A stretch of DNA of 64,000 bases from Paraescarpia echinospica (GCA_020002185.1 CM034533.1:54296870-54360869), one strand, 5' to 3'. Positions 1 to 12,856 are shown, numbered from the stretch's first letter. Numbers and translations: made by a program. The notes: a model not told the origin generated them from the letters alone.

Positions 1-284
1 GCCGAAAGTACGGAAACATCCAGATACTCACGAACCGGCCTTTCACAGTAGACCTACTTTTAGGGTAAAACAACTGCAGATTATTAAATGAAATACTTAT
101 CTAATTTTGTTTCACTATTGTAAGAGTTCTTCTTCTTTCCCGGTCCCGTCGCGAATAATGCTCGATCGCCCGCGCAGCATCTCGCACCTATTTCCTCAAT
201 CGACCTAGATATGTCGTGTCTCGGATGGTCGTGCCTATTTTTTTATTAATCCACTTCGTAGTGTTGTGACTGTATGATTCTTTA

Positions 285-452
285 TTAGCGCGCTGCCGCC
301 TTGAGTGTATGGCCAAAGAGAGACAACTTGCGGCGCACGACGAATCCTAGTAGCTGTCTGGCGGTGTTCCGTTTCGACAGAACGCTTTGGTCGGTACGAC
401 GTTCCATCCAACTGATTCTCAGCATCCTACGGTAGATCCAGATTTCTGCCGA
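285..452 (-). pseudogene. LINE reverse-transcriptase C-terminal fragment
   Basis: The minus strand encodes a stretch with the pattern AEIWIYRRMLRISW followed by RKLSLFGH. This is the familiar region after the RT domain of non-LTR retrotransposons (W.RRMLRISW ... LL..V..RKL.FFGH). The downstream part, down to about position 110, resembles further LINE C-terminal sequence only in broken frames. It is a short decayed relic with no intact ends. The family call rests on motif recognition alone. Confidence 0.55.
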
Positions 453-1228
453 TTGAAAGTAAAATAAGTATAAGCAATTGTAAAAATCACAGGTTCCGCT
501 CACTTTTCAGCGGAGTGCCCTATATTAATATAACGAAATCAAATTTGAAACTAACTCCTGCACCGAACGAACATATGTTGTTGCGGAGCAGACACACACA
601 AACAGCTGCGGGCTAGGGTAGCCAACCAACATATAACGGATGTTCTATTATCCAGTAGAAACAAACGTCGACTCATAAATCCAAAACGTTTCACTGCAGT
701 TTGCCCAGCTGTATAATGCGATTCACGGAAACGACTTTTATTGCAGAAGTAAATTACATGAAACACAATTTGTTTGGCGCTCAAGTAGACCACCCATTCT
801 TGAACAGCTGTCTCTAATATCGGAACAATAATGTACACTTCATGCATATTCGTTTTGAATAATTGCACGACATAAATTATTTCGGGTCTCATTATAGGCT
901 CCACATTCTAGACACTGCTGGATCAATGACCGGAACCACTAACTTACATTTCCTTGCATACACATTTATTTTGAATAACTGCGCGTCGTAATGTTGAACA
1001 TGTCCATTTAAATGTTATATCGCAATAGGATTTGTTGCGTCACTTATATCCGTTTGATCGCCAGCTGTTCGACAGTAAATAGAAGGAAACAATAGCCCAT
1101 CGATAAATGTTGAATCTCAGACTGTTTGTGTTCAAACTGGTTCAAGGTCTAGTACCATAGTTATCATGAGTCATGCTGTGCAGCACAAAGAACTGTTATG
1201 TCTATCTTTCTTCAAATCGCTGCGCAGC
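453..1228. other. Non-coding stretch, nothing recognised
   Basis: AT-rich intergenic DNA. I see no splice-consistent exon, RNA gene or transposon end. The short open frames here have no recognisable protein signature. Confidence 0.5.
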
Positions 1229-1405
1229 AACATCGGCAAGAATCGTTGGTGCAGCGACGGCAAAAATCATCAGTACAACTTCGGCAAGAATCGTCGGTGC
1301 AACGTCGGCAAGAATCGTCGGTGCGACTTCGGCAAGAATCTTCAGTGCAACTTCGGCAAGACTCGTCAATACAATGTCGGCAACAATCGTCCGGGCAACT
1401 TCAAA
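1229..1405. repeat. 24-bp minisatellite, about 7 units
   Basis: A degenerate 24-base unit with core TCGGCAAGAATCGTCGGTGC is repeated about seven times. Because 24 is a multiple of three, several frames on both strands stay open across it and give an eight-residue periodic peptide (CNFGKNRR-like). Diverged units with no flanking coding features argue for a minisatellite rather than a gene. Confidence 0.85.
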
Positions 1406-2039
1406 ACTGTACGCCAGCATGCCTTATTTATATAGCGCCTTTGCACAATTTGCATGGCTTACTTTTGTGAATTCAAAACATGTTCAGTGGATACTAGCAT
1501 AGAGGCACGTCCGGCGTCTAACTCGGCGGTTCCCAATCTTTTTCTCCACGCGTATCCCCTGGTGTTTCAAACGATCGTCAGGGTATTGCCATCAGTTTAA
1601 CACAAACTGTATAGACTCTTTAAAACAATATTCTACACTCAGTTCAACGATAACACTTAATTTATTGATGAGACAAACAAAACTGTACGGCGAATTTATA
1701 ATACAAAATATGAAAAACTGGATGGGTGAGCTAGTCTTTTCAAAACCCAAGGACTCAATTCGGGAAGCAATTTTGGACAGGCACATTCGGATATCATCCG
1801 TGACACAGAGTCGGACTCGAAGTTTCGTCTTCGTGCAGAATAACGCCGAGAATCCGTGTTCACATAAATAGGTGGACAGACAATCAACAATCCCCTCACG
1901 GGCACATCGTACAGAGTCGGATACGACTCGCCCATTTTAGACGAGAACTTGACCAGGAAATGGTGTAGTTATTCACGAACTCAAAAAAGTCCTGCTAACT
2001 TGCATACCGTATGCTTAGAGTACTGCACCTGGACAAATC

Positions 2040-2435
2040 TCAGAGCAAATTTCCATCTTTCGCACAGGACATTAGTTTGGAATTCCCTGTGTCATTGACA
2101 ACAGGAACGTGCGTCTGCACAATTTGCCCTGTATTTCGTTTCACAGTTTCTTCACCACCAAACGCTGCTTTGAGATGATCAGACATGTTTAGGTTTCCAT
2201 AGTTAATGTTGCCCTCCCACAACTCCAGTTTCATGATGAGTATTCAACTTTAATATTCCGCGGTATGGAAGAGCTGAGTCTCTTGGTCACCATGGAACTC
2301 TTGGCAAAGCAGAGTCGACTACTGAGAGCGCTGGATTTGGTGGCATTTACCATCTTGACAACATAATCAAGACATGCTCTTTATTCTGGCGAGACTACCT
2401 CTGATGCGAGAGCGTATCGATGGATCATGCAATGG
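2040..2435 (-). pseudogene. hAT transposase relic (ZBED5/FAM200/SCAND3-like)
   Basis: Read on the minus strand from about 2433, the translation gives CMIHRYALASEVVSPE, a stop, then LDYVVKMVNATKSSALSSRL. A frame change gives LCQEF...TQLFHTAEY, and after a deletion KLELWEGNINYGNLNMSDHL. This order matches the domesticated and mobile hAT transposases of the ZBED5/FAM200/SCAND3 group (H..IHR.ALA.....PEL ... V.K.VN.IK...L.SRLF ... LC...G......LLFHTEVRWLSRG ... K.LELW). The in-frame stop, frameshift and internal deletion make it a dead fragment. The last about 47 bases (below 2087) lie outside the tandem duplication, so the duplication broke an older relic. Confidence 0.7.
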
Positions 2436-4043
2436 AGTATTCCAGTTTAGGAACCGCTGGTCTAAATGCTTGGCTGCGGTTTTTCATATTAGCCCAGCAG
2501 ATAACTGAAAAATCATGCAATTTTGATAAAAGCACGACATTTGGCACATAGTTAGAACTCACAAATACAAAAATATTTATACCCAGAGGCATCTTTGAAT
2601 TGGACCTGGACGCCTATGGCGGCCATTTTTAAAATGGCCGCCAAAACTAGTTTCCCCCATCCCAAGAACTGCGTCACATAGAGCAGTAATATTGGGCTCA
2701 AAATGTTGGTTTTCGTCAGTGACCGACAAAGGCATCCGCCATTTTTTAAAGATGGCGGCCTTCAAAACTAATGTCCATCTATCTTATGAAATATGTCACC
2801 TAGAGCCGTAATATTGGTGGCAAACCATAGGTATTATGGACTTAGATATAATCAAATGTTTTGCCCTTGACCTTCGTTGACATTCATATCCGCCACTTTA
2901 AAAAAGGCGACCGACAAAGCCAATATGTTCCGTATCTTAAGTACTACAACACAAGAACTGTTATTTATGTGTCAAAACGTACGTTTTTCGAGGTAAGGAT
3001 TTCAAATATTTTACTCTTGACCTTGTCCGATATTCGCGTCAACTGACATACGCACACGTCACTTTTAAAGATTGCGGCCGTCAGAACCAATCTCCTTATA
3101 TCTTATGAACTATGCCACCCAGAGCCGTCGAAAATATAGGTATATGGACAGCGATTTAAACGTGATAAAATGTTTTGCATGTTACCTTCGTAGACATTCA
3201 TATCCGCCATTTTAAAACATGGCGACCCATGAAAACCAATATTTTCCATATCTTTAGAAGTACAGTACATCTAGCTACTCTATTTGTGTCAAAATTTAGG
3301 TTTTTTGGAGTACTGATTTCATATATTTTAATTTAGACCTTGTCCGACATTCAGGTCAGCCATTTTTAATAAAGATGGCGGATGTGTAAAATCCAATGTC
3401 TCCATATCGTAAGAACTACGTCACGTAGAGCAGTCAGCTTGGAGCCAAAATATAGGCAGTCGGGTTGCGGTCCCAATACGTCAATTTTTATCTTCACTGA
3501 CATAAGCATCCGCCATTTTACACATTACGCCCGTCAAAAGCAATGTTTTCATGTATAAAGAATACGTCACCTATGGCATTAACATTGTTCTTGTATCACG
3601 CCCAGCATAATGACGAACGGCTTCTCCCCTTCAGTGTCCACTGTATTTCTCCAGAGCATACAGCGGCTGGTTAATAGCGATGAACCTAGCCAGATTTCGA
3701 AACGTTTACGGCTGTTTTGAGGACTTCCATGGCGTGACGAATCAATGACACCGAGGCAGCTTCACCGCAGAAAAGCGGCAAAAAGGAGAACAAACATGTT
3801 TTAATATCTTCAACCAGCACATTGAGTTTACTCGATGGTACGCAGCCTAATAATATATTATATAATCTAGTCACAATATTTGAAAACAAAGCGAATTTGA
3901 TGAATAGTATTCCCCAGTGTCCTTTATTAATGGGGTGGGTTTTTTTTTAGACACGAGGGTAAAATAATTGCCCAAATGGCAAAGGCCTCTCGGTCGGGCG
4001 TACAAATGTAGTAATTGAGGCATACGTCATGATGATGTAGTGT
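2087..4043. repeat. 1,957-bp tandem duplication, unit 1
   Basis: The sequence from 2087 reappears from 4044 with only scattered substitutions and a few small indels. The unit contains a hAT transposase relic at one end and a series of palindromic GCCGCCAT/ATGGCGGC subrepeats in the middle. High identity implies a recent duplication or an assembly effect. Confidence 0.95.
2612..3560. repeat. Palindromic GCCGCCAT/ATGGCGGC subrepeat array (first copy)
   Basis: About seven degenerate units spaced about 120-170 bp apart, at about 2612, 2729, 2888, 3058, 3208, 3355 and 3508. Most contain a dyad of the form CCGCCATTTT..AAAATGGCGG, then a CCAATATTTTCCATATCTTA-like stretch and a GAACTACGTCACCTAGAGC-like stretch. 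The half-site AAGATGGCGGCC (about 2750) matches the textbook YY1 consensus. Whether any protein binds here is unknown. Confidence 0.75.
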
Positions 4044-4392
4044 CTGTGTCATTGACAACAGGAACTTGCGTCTGCACAATTTGCCCTGTATTTCGTTTCA
4101 CAGTTTCTTCACCACCAAACGCTGCTTTGAGATGATCAGACATGTTTAGGTTTCCATAGTTAATGTTGCCCTCCCACAACTCCAGTTTCATTATGAGTAT
4201 TCAACTTTAATATTCCGCGGTATGGAAGAGCTGAGTCTCTTGGTCACCATGGAACTCTTGGCAAAGCAGAGTCGACTACTGAGAGCGCTGGATTTGGTGG
4301 CATTTACCATCTTGACAACATAATCAAGACATGCTCTTTATTCTGGCGAGACTACCTCTGATGCGAGAGCGTATCGATGGATCATGCAATGG
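4044..4392 (-). pseudogene. hAT transposase relic, duplicated copy
   Basis: Copy of the 2087-2435 relic carried by the second tandem unit, with the same stop, frameshift and deletion. The duplication junction at 4044 truncates its C-terminal side. It was therefore already dead when duplicated. Confidence 0.65.
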
Positions 4393-4568
4393 AGTATTCC
4401 AGTTTAGGAACCGCTGGTCTAAATGCTTGGCTGCGGTTTTTCATATTAGCCCAGCAGATAACTGAAAAATCATGCAATTTTGATAAAAGCACGACATTTG
4501 GCACATAGTTAGAACTCACAAATACAAAAATATTTATACCCAGAGGCATCTTTGAATTGGACCTGGAC

Positions 4569-5517
4569 GCCTATGGCGGCCATTTTTAAAATGGCCGCCA
4601 AAACTAGTTTCCCCCATCCCAAGAACTGCGTCACATAGAGCAGTAATATTGGGCTCAAAATGTTGGTTTTCGTCAGTGACCGACAAAGGCATCCGCCATT
4701 TTTTAAAGATGGCGGCCTTCAAAACTAATGTCCATCTATCTTATGAAATATGTCACCTAGAGCCGTAATATTGGTGGCAAACCATAGGTATTATGGACTT
4801 AGATATAATCAAATGTTTTGCCCTTGACCTTCGTTGACATTCATATCCGCCACTTTAAAAAAGGCGACCGACAAAGCCAATATGTTCCGTATCTTAAGTA
4901 CTACAACACAATAACTGTTATTTATGTGTCAAAATGTACGTTTTTCGAGGTAAGGATTTCAAATATTTTACTCTTGACCTTGTCCGATATTCGCGTCAAC
5001 TGACATACGCACACGTCACTTTTAAAGATTGCGGCCGTCAGAACCAATCTCCTTATATCTTATGAACTATGCCACCCAGAGCCGTCGAAAATATAGGTAT
5101 ATGGACAGCGATTTAAACGTGATAAAATGTTTTGCATGTTACCTTCGTAGACATTCATATCCGCCATTTTAAAACATGGCGACCCATGAAAACCAATATT
5201 TTCCATATCTTCAGAAGTACAGTACATCGAGCTACTCTATTTGTGTCAAAATTTAGGTTTTTTGGAGTACTGATTTCATATATTTTAATTTAGACCTTGT
5301 CCGACATTCAGGTCAGCCATTTTTAATCAAGATGGCGGATGTGTAAAATCCAATGTCTCCATATCGTAAGAACTACGTCACGTAGAGCAGTCAGCTTGGA
5401 GCCAAAATATAGCCAGTCGGGTTGCGGTCCCAATACGTCAATTTTTATCTTCACTGACATAAGCATCCGCCATTTTACACATTACGCCCGTCAAAAGCAA
5501 TGTTTTCATGTATAAAG
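4569..5517. repeat. Palindromic GCCGCCAT/ATGGCGGC subrepeat array (second copy)
   Basis: The same array as 2612-3560, carried by the second tandem unit, giving about fourteen dyads within 3 kb. Confidence 0.75.
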
Positions 5518-5997
5518 AATACGTCACCTATGGCATTAACATTGTTCTTGTATCACGCCCAGCATAATGACGAACGGCTTCTCCCCTTCAGTGTCCACTG
5601 TATTTCTCCAGAGCATACAGCGGCTGGTTAATAGCGATGAACCTAGCCAGATTTCGAAACGTTTACGGCTGTTTTGAGGACTTTCATGGCGTGACGAATC
5701 AGTGACACCGAGGCAGCTTCACCGCAGAAAAGCGGCAAAAAGGAGAACAAACATGTTTTAATATCTTCAACCAGCACATTGAGTTTACTCGATGGTACGC
5801 AGCCTAATAATATATTATATAATCTAGTCACAATATTTGAAAACAAAGCGAATTTGATGAATAGTATTCCCCAGTGTCCTTTATTAATGGGGTGGGAGGG
5901 TTTTTAGACACGAGGGTAAAATAATTGCCCAAATGGCAAAGGCCTCTCGGTCGGGCGTACAAATGTAGTAATTGAGGCATACGTCATGATGATGTAG

Positions 5998-6554
5998 AAA
6001 CGATAGACACGTCATGCTGTTCCCTAGGGAGACGAGATCATCTATCTCACAACAACGTTTTGTTCCGAAGGCTAAGTATAACTTGTGCACGTACGATTTC
6101 CCCGAAGCTGGCCTCAAAATCTAGAACAAACTCTCTGCCACTTTAAAGTAATCTAAAACTATAGCTCTGCCGTTCACTATTCCAACCAAACAAGTCACAT
6201 GTTTAAGTGAAAAAAGGGAAACAACTTCTCGAACAAGACTTCTTGGATTAGTTATAACAAATCACAATTTATTTGATACCATGATACCATACCGTTTGAT
6301 CTGATAACTTGATACCAACTTACCTCAATATATCATTACTCTAGCGTGGCGGCAAATAAAAGCAACATATTTCTTTTTAATATTTATTGATTTATTAGCC
6401 ATTTAAACTTGTGTTACAATGAGAATATGCAGAGGTATTACGCAAGACATAATACCAGTAAGAGGCCTGGGTGAAAAAACTAAATAATTTAAGACTACAA
6501 AAATGTGAACGTTCAATACCATTTTTTTAAATTGCTTGTATCACTTAAATGTTT

Positions 6555-6556
<2 letters not shown>
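5998..6556. other. Non-coding stretch, nothing recognised
   Basis: Unique AT-rich sequence between the tandem duplication and a large CT tract. No exon or element ends seen. Confidence 0.5.
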
Positions 6557-6642
<86 letters not shown>

Positions 6643-6715
6643 CTCTCTCTCGCTCTCTCTCTCGCTCTCTCTCTTTCTCTTTCTCTCTTTCTCTCTCTGT
6701 CTTTTTCTCTCGCTC

Positions 6716-6774
<59 letters not shown>

Positions 6775-6776
6775 CT
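6557..6776. repeat. (CT)n microsatellite
   Basis: About 220 bases of CT with interspersed CGCTCT and TTTCTC variants. Long open frames across it are low-complexity Ser-Leu or Arg-Glu artefacts. Confidence 0.98.
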
Positions 6777-7199
6777 CTCTCTTTCTATGTTTATGCCAAT
6801 GCACATGTGCATGTATATGTGTGTATGTCTGTACGTTTTGGTAACACTATAAGATATAGAATATTAAGAAGGCTGGGGGCATCCAAAAATAGCTTGTGTG
6901 ATGTATGTGACATGTTTCATCCTCATTTTATATATTTTTATTGGTTCCGTATTTTCAACGAACAACAAGAACCGATCGACGTAAACAAGTCTTCTTTAGG
7001 CGGAAAACTGCATTACGCTGGCTTTATTGTCCTAGCTGCATAAGGTTTATCACATATAATGTAAACATACGATATGTTTACTTTCTATGTTTGAACTTGG
7101 CTGACTCTGCACGACTTCGTGATCTTTTTCGTAGGTGAAAAAGTTTCGTGCACATTTCTTAACAATCAATCTTTGCATTGGAAGATCACACACTCTTAT

Positions 7200-7495
<296 letters not shown>

Positions 7496-7649
7496 CTCTG
7501 GGTGGTCAGGGCCGGCCCGTCAGGGGGTCCGATGGCACTGTTGCGGTGTCCCTCGCCCCGCCTGCCAACCCCGTGACCGGTTTGCCACACCCCCCCTTAT
7601 GAAGGCGCAGCCGGTACGAAATGGGCCGGATCTGGGTTCGGTTTGCTTG

Positions 7650-10131
7650 CTGGTTTCATTTAGAGTCCTTTGTAAGAATGAGAACTTTCTTACATATAAT
7701 CTACACTGCTCCTTTACTAATGTAACTTCATGTCCTCTGGTCCTTCTATCTTTCTTAACTGAAAAAATATTTTCAGAACCATTCAATATTTTAAACACTT
7801 CCATCTGATTTCCTCTCAATCTCCTGGTCTGTAATGTTGTTAAACCACGTTCTTTTAGGCGTATTTCGTAACTAAGATCCCTCAGTTTTGGTATAATTTT
7901 AGTTGCTCTCCTCTGTACTCTTTCTAACATAGCTATGTCCTTCCTGCGATATGGCCTCTATGCTTGAATACACTATTGTAAATGAGGCCTAACTATTGTT
8001 TTGTACAGCGGTATTATTAGCTCTTTTTCCTTATACGTTATGTTTCGCCTAATTAATCCAAGGATTTGATTTCCCTTTGAAGCGGCAATACCGCATTGCT
8101 CTGAAACCTTTATATCAGCACTAATGGTTAACCCTAAGTCCTTTTCTTTTATAGTAGTACTTAGTACATAACCTCCCATTGTATATTGTACATCTTCGTT
8201 CCCTTGTCCTGTGTGGAGGCATTTACATTTCCCAAAATTAAACAACAGTTGCCATTTTTCAGACCATTTTATCAACCTGTCAAGATCGTCTTGTTAAAGC
8301 TGTCTATCTCCATTACGTTTAATCCTTCTAAACAATTTTGTATCAACCGCATATTTCAACACCTTGCTTGTTATATCATCGTTGATATATATTAAGAATA
8401 ATATAGGTCCCAGACTGGGACTCCCAATACTGATCCCTGTGGTACCCCACTCAAAACTGGATTCCAGTTTGAAGCCTCCCCATCAACTACTACCCGTTGT
8501 CTTATGTCAATTAGCCATTTTTTTATTCAGTTAATTAAACCATTCCCTATGCCATTGACCTTTAGTTTACGCAGTAACCTTTGATGTGCCACTTTGTCGA
8601 AAGCTTTCTGAAAATCTAAGTAGATTATATCTACTGGTAATCCCTCGTCTACCCACTTAGTGATATCTTCCAAAAAACATAACATATTTGTTAAGCATGA
8701 CATCGCTTTTTGGAACCCATGTTGAGATGGGTTTAACAAGCTGTGTTTAACAAGAAAATCCACCATGTGATCTTTAATTAGTCTTTCTAATAATTTGCAA
8801 ATCACTGACGTTAAACTCACTGGTCTGTAGATATCTGACTTGTTTCTGGAACCTATTTTTGTAAATAACGGTATAATGTTTGCTTCTTTCCATTCTAAAG
8901 GAACAACTCCCTCTTCTAATGACAAGTTGAAAACTGTTGCAAATGGTATGGTAATTTGTTTTACAATTTCCAATAGTAGTTTGGGCGGAATCCCATTCAC
9001 TCCAGGTGATTTATTATCCTTCATATCCCTAATTTTCTTAGCAACCATTTCCGGGGTTACAATTAACTGTCCTAAATATTCTGATTCTGCCCCCTTGAAC
9101 TTAGCCTCTGGTACTGGCAGTGAACTAATATCTTCCCTGGTAAACACTGAACTAAAATACTCATTGAGGTCTTCTGCCATTAAGAATTCCTCTGATATTA
9201 TATTTCCAGCACTATCTTCTAGAGGACCGACCTTATCCTGAACATATGGTTTGCTCCGAACATATGCATAAAAACTCTTGCTGTCTTGTTTTATATTACA
9301 AGCTAATTTTTGTTCGTTGCTTCTCTTCGAATTTCTAATTTCAGTTGTAGCTTGGTTTAGTGCTTCTTTATAAATGTTGTAGTCTTCGTAATTTCCAGTA
9401 CGTCTATATGACTTCCACATAATTTGTTTGTACTTAATTTTACTAATGGCTACTTTCGATAAGTATTTATTTCTGGACAGTTTCCCTTGTTTTTTCAAGG
9501 GAACAAATTCATCTATGATGCACTGTATTTCATTCTTTAAGATATTCCAGCATGCTGTTGCTTTCCTATTCTCCAGTGTGTTGTTCCAGTCTATCTTTGC
9601 TAAATATTTCCTCATTTTCTTATATCTTCCTTTGTGGAAATTTCTCCTGAACTGCTTTTTGTTATTTCTTCCTGATATTACTTTGATGGTAAAATGTATC
9701 TGGTTGTGATCACTACTTCCCAGTGGCTCGCATAATTTGACATTGTCAACTAATTCATTCTGTGAGGACAAAACTATGTCTAACACATTATCACCCCTGG
9801 TTGGCTCTACCACTTGTTGAGAAAGGAAACTGTCTTGTACTAGGACTAAACATTTGTGGTCCTCACTCCCCGTACTCTGTAGAGATTTCCATTGTATATG
9901 ACCATGGTTAAAATCTCCCATAATAATACAGTCCCGTTTGCTAACTTCCCTAATAGCATTTTGTACTTTTTCGTTCTCTTCTACATTTATGTTTGGACTT
10001 CGATAAACAAACCCCACCGTTAATGTTGAGTTTCCTGTAACTATGTTACACCAAACAACTTCTTTGCAATCTGCTTCTCCTTCTAATTGTTCGTAGTTTG
10101 TGTAATATGTATGTAATACTGGTGCTAGCAA
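7650..10131 (-). mobile_element. CR1-like LINE ORF2, degenerate copy 1
   Basis: The minus strand encodes an endonuclease/reverse-transcriptase polyprotein. The EEP endonuclease C-terminal half contains MGDFNHGHIQW and the SSDHNQIHF active-site region. It is followed by RT blocks KSPGVNGIPPKLL and YRPVSLTSVICKLLERLIK and motif A (YLDFQKAFD). A frame break near 8527 is followed by remains of PQGS and thumb sequence, down to VQRRATKIIPKLRDLSYE near 7910. The RT motif C, normally FADD, reads YAVD, and a stop follows shortly after. The 3' end is truncated near 7650, since the ORF end and tail seen at 42120-42330 are absent. The 5' limit is where similarity to the family becomes uncertain. It encoded self-copying machinery but is dead. 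Clade assignment to CR1-like is from motif style. Confidence 0.9.
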
Positions 10132-12020
10132 TCAATAACATGAACACAAAATCACAATAAGTGGAATTGGGCAATTGGTTAAGTCGAGTGTTCAATGTCA
10201 TTCCTATTTACACCCAATTTCTGGGTTCAGGTGGATCTTTCCTGTTTAAACGAAACTCAAAATGTGTGCTTTGACACAACGAACCTTCGACGACTGGATT
10301 GACTTTCCACAATCTATCGGTGTTATATAAATTTGAGCTGAAACTTCAAGCAGGGTCTTCCAGTTAATAAAGTTTGTTTTCCGTCTCTAAATTCGGTAGT
10401 CCACATATTAATATAAAATGTACGCAACAAGTCAGTTTTATAAGTATGAACAGAGGTTATGTATGGGCAACGGAGACATACTATCAAATGCACAAGCCAT
10501 GTTCGGTCAGCAATAAATGTCGGTTGCTGTATGAATAAACAGTCTTATGTAAACCAAGAAGATCCAGACAAGTTAATAAACTGGCGTAACACAGCCATAG
10601 TAGCGGTGTTCTTAGCACGGACAAAGAAATACGACAGATGAATCCACACCATGGTGCACGTCGCAATTGACTGAGTGAAAACGCTTAAGTTGTATTGTAA
10701 ATCTTGGCCATTCAATCATAAATATTCCTGACTTAGCTGGTACGAGATGTTTAAAGTGACGTGGGTGGTTCGCTGGCAAAACGCATATACTTCCGAAGTT
10801 ACTTTGAGTAGTGGAAATATCCGGTGAAACGATGACAGTCCCGTGTGTAGAAACTAGTGTGGTTAACCAATATTGCCACATAATTTGATTATGAATTTGA
10901 TTGGATTTGTTAATGCATAATTCAATAAAATGAACTATTATTATTACATTAACTTCTCAATGCAATATAATGCGAATGCAATTTATTTAGTTTCACATGC
11001 ACAATGTGAAAGTTCAATTTAAATATAATTAGTGTAATATGGAGATGCTCTGGAAACCTCTGAATGTTTATAGCGAGAACCACCGTGTGAATGATTAAAT
11101 AGTTGATTCTGCAAAGTAAAGTCAAGAAAGAAAAAGCAGAATAAGAATAGTTTTCAGAATCATCGCGACTAAATAGCAATATAAATGTATTATACAAAAC
11201 TTCAATATGTAATCGTAATAAATAATTAAACAAATAGTATGTCAATGTTTAAGTGCGAGTTCTTATACATCCAACAGTAATTAAGTTAATCATTGATGGA
11301 ACATCGGATGTTAGTTGGCCAATGACGTACTGCTGTGTTGTCCGCTAAGAAAGAAACAGTATAAAACAGTATACAAGCCACCTTTGTCAATGAATACTTT
11401 AAACAATCATGTGTGCTATTGAAACGCTGTTGTTTGATGGTCGTTGGCGCTGCCAGGTCAGATGCGAGACATCGCAATTTTAACATCCGTTCGTTGCTGA
11501 CAACTCCTAACTAACTGCGGAGATTATAATTGAAATAAAACATTATGATATACGTATACATTTGGTGGGTACTAACGAATAATATGTGCACGAACTAATA
11601 TGTTCTTGGTCCCTATACTAATCATTAAATGTGTATCCTTTGAAGCAACTATCAACATTGCATGGATACGACTCCCACATTTGGGTGTGGCGGTGTTCTG
11701 GCATTCGTGCAATCGCGTACACATTAGGTAACCAAATCATATCCCCACGTTCCTCAATATACACTACGAATTTCCTGTAGTGACAGCGAGGCAAAAAAAG
11801 CAATGTAGTACCTAAACATATTTACTAGAGTTGTCCTATCCAAAACACAAGACGAATTTCCAAAATGTCGACTCGAGATCGAGCTATCAAGTAATTTATT
11901 TTTGTTATGAATATGACGCGATTCGCGTCGTTTGCGAGCAGTAAAACAACTCGCGACTCGAGTGTTTTATAAACGTTTGTTGGAAATTTGTTTAAAAAAT
12001 ACCATTCGCACGTTACATTA
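10132..12020. other. Non-coding stretch, nothing recognised
   Basis: AT-rich intergenic sequence between two LINE fragments. I found no splice-consistent exons, inverted ends or tandem arrays. Confidence 0.5.
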
Positions 12021-12601
12021 CACACATAGATATACATTTTAAATATATATCAAATAAAATTTCTAAGAATATTGGTATTATTAAAAAGGTGACAAACAAA
12101 TTAGATAACAAATCATTGTTAAACCTGTATTACATGTTTATATACCCATATATTACTTATTGTAATGTCGTCTGGGGAAGGGCCCCGAATATATACCTTG
12201 CTAAAATTCATTTACTCCAAAAACGAGTTTTGCGTGTAATAAGTCATGTAGGATTTATTGATCATACGCAGCCTTTATTTACATCTTATCAAATAATGAA
12301 TATTTATGACGTAAATAAATATTTATGCTGTATTCTAATGTACAAGCATAATAGGGGTATGTTGCCAGATATATATCATGATGTATTTGTCCTGCAAATA
12401 TCCACACATAAATATAATACAAGACAGGAAGTAACATATAAAATACCATACTGCAAGACTAATTGTAGACAACTGTCTTTGGCTTATGTTGGTCCTAAAA
12501 TCTGGAATACATTTATTACAAATAACTATTTACAATATTGTACATCTATTCATATGTTCAAACAAAGGACCAAGCGTCTAATTCTAGCAAACATATGCTA
12601 A
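12021..12601 (+). pseudogene. LINE RT C-terminal fragment (second family)
   Basis: The frame reads KYISNKISKNIGIIKK from about 12041, then LYYMFIYPYITYCNVVWG, LLQKRVLRVI, KYNTRQE and RQLSLAYVGPKIWN. This is the conserved thumb and C-terminus of a non-LTR retrotransposon ORF2 of the Jockey/I-like supergroup (L.LYY..IYPYL.YCN.VWG ... LQKR..RII ... YNTR ... GPK.WN). The frame is open to a natural stop at 12601, so this is a 5'-truncated copy with a near-intact 3' end. It differs from the CR1-like copies elsewhere in the window. Confidence 0.85.
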
Positions 12602-12615
12602 ATGCTGCTTTAATG

Positions 12616-12818
12616 TAATTTTGTCATGTTAAGATGTACCCGGTGTTCAGTGTTAGGTACTCGTATAATGTTGTCGTGTTAAGATGTACCTGGTGTTCAG
12701 TGTTACGGTACTCGTGTAATGTTGTCATGTTAAGATGTACCTGGTATTCAGTGTTACGGTACTCGCATAATGATGTCATGTTAAGATGTACCTGATGTTC
12801 AGACTTACGGTACTCGTA
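12616..12818. repeat. 51-bp minisatellite, 4 units
   Basis: Four tandem units of about 51 bases sharing the core TGTTAAGATGTACCTGGTGT. They lie 15 bases after the LINE stop codon and are followed by AATAAA and a poly-T stretch, so they probably form the 3' UTR of that LINE. Confidence 0.9.
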
Positions 12819-12856
12819 TAATGCATTATTAAATAAATTGTTAGTTTATTATGAAG

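Larger units (their letters stand above)
4044..5997. repeat. 1,957-bp tandem duplication, unit 2
   Basis: Second copy of the unit at 2087-4043. Both copies end with the same GATGATGTAG, after which the sequence diverges (4044 onward restarts the unit, 5998 onward is unique). Differences are single-base changes plus a short change in the T tract near 5895. Confidence 0.95.

Noticed and set aside
6505..7043. Several open frames over the CT tract (Ser-Leu or Arg-Glu repeats)
   Set aside because: Pure microsatellite translation with no unique sequence or splice context.
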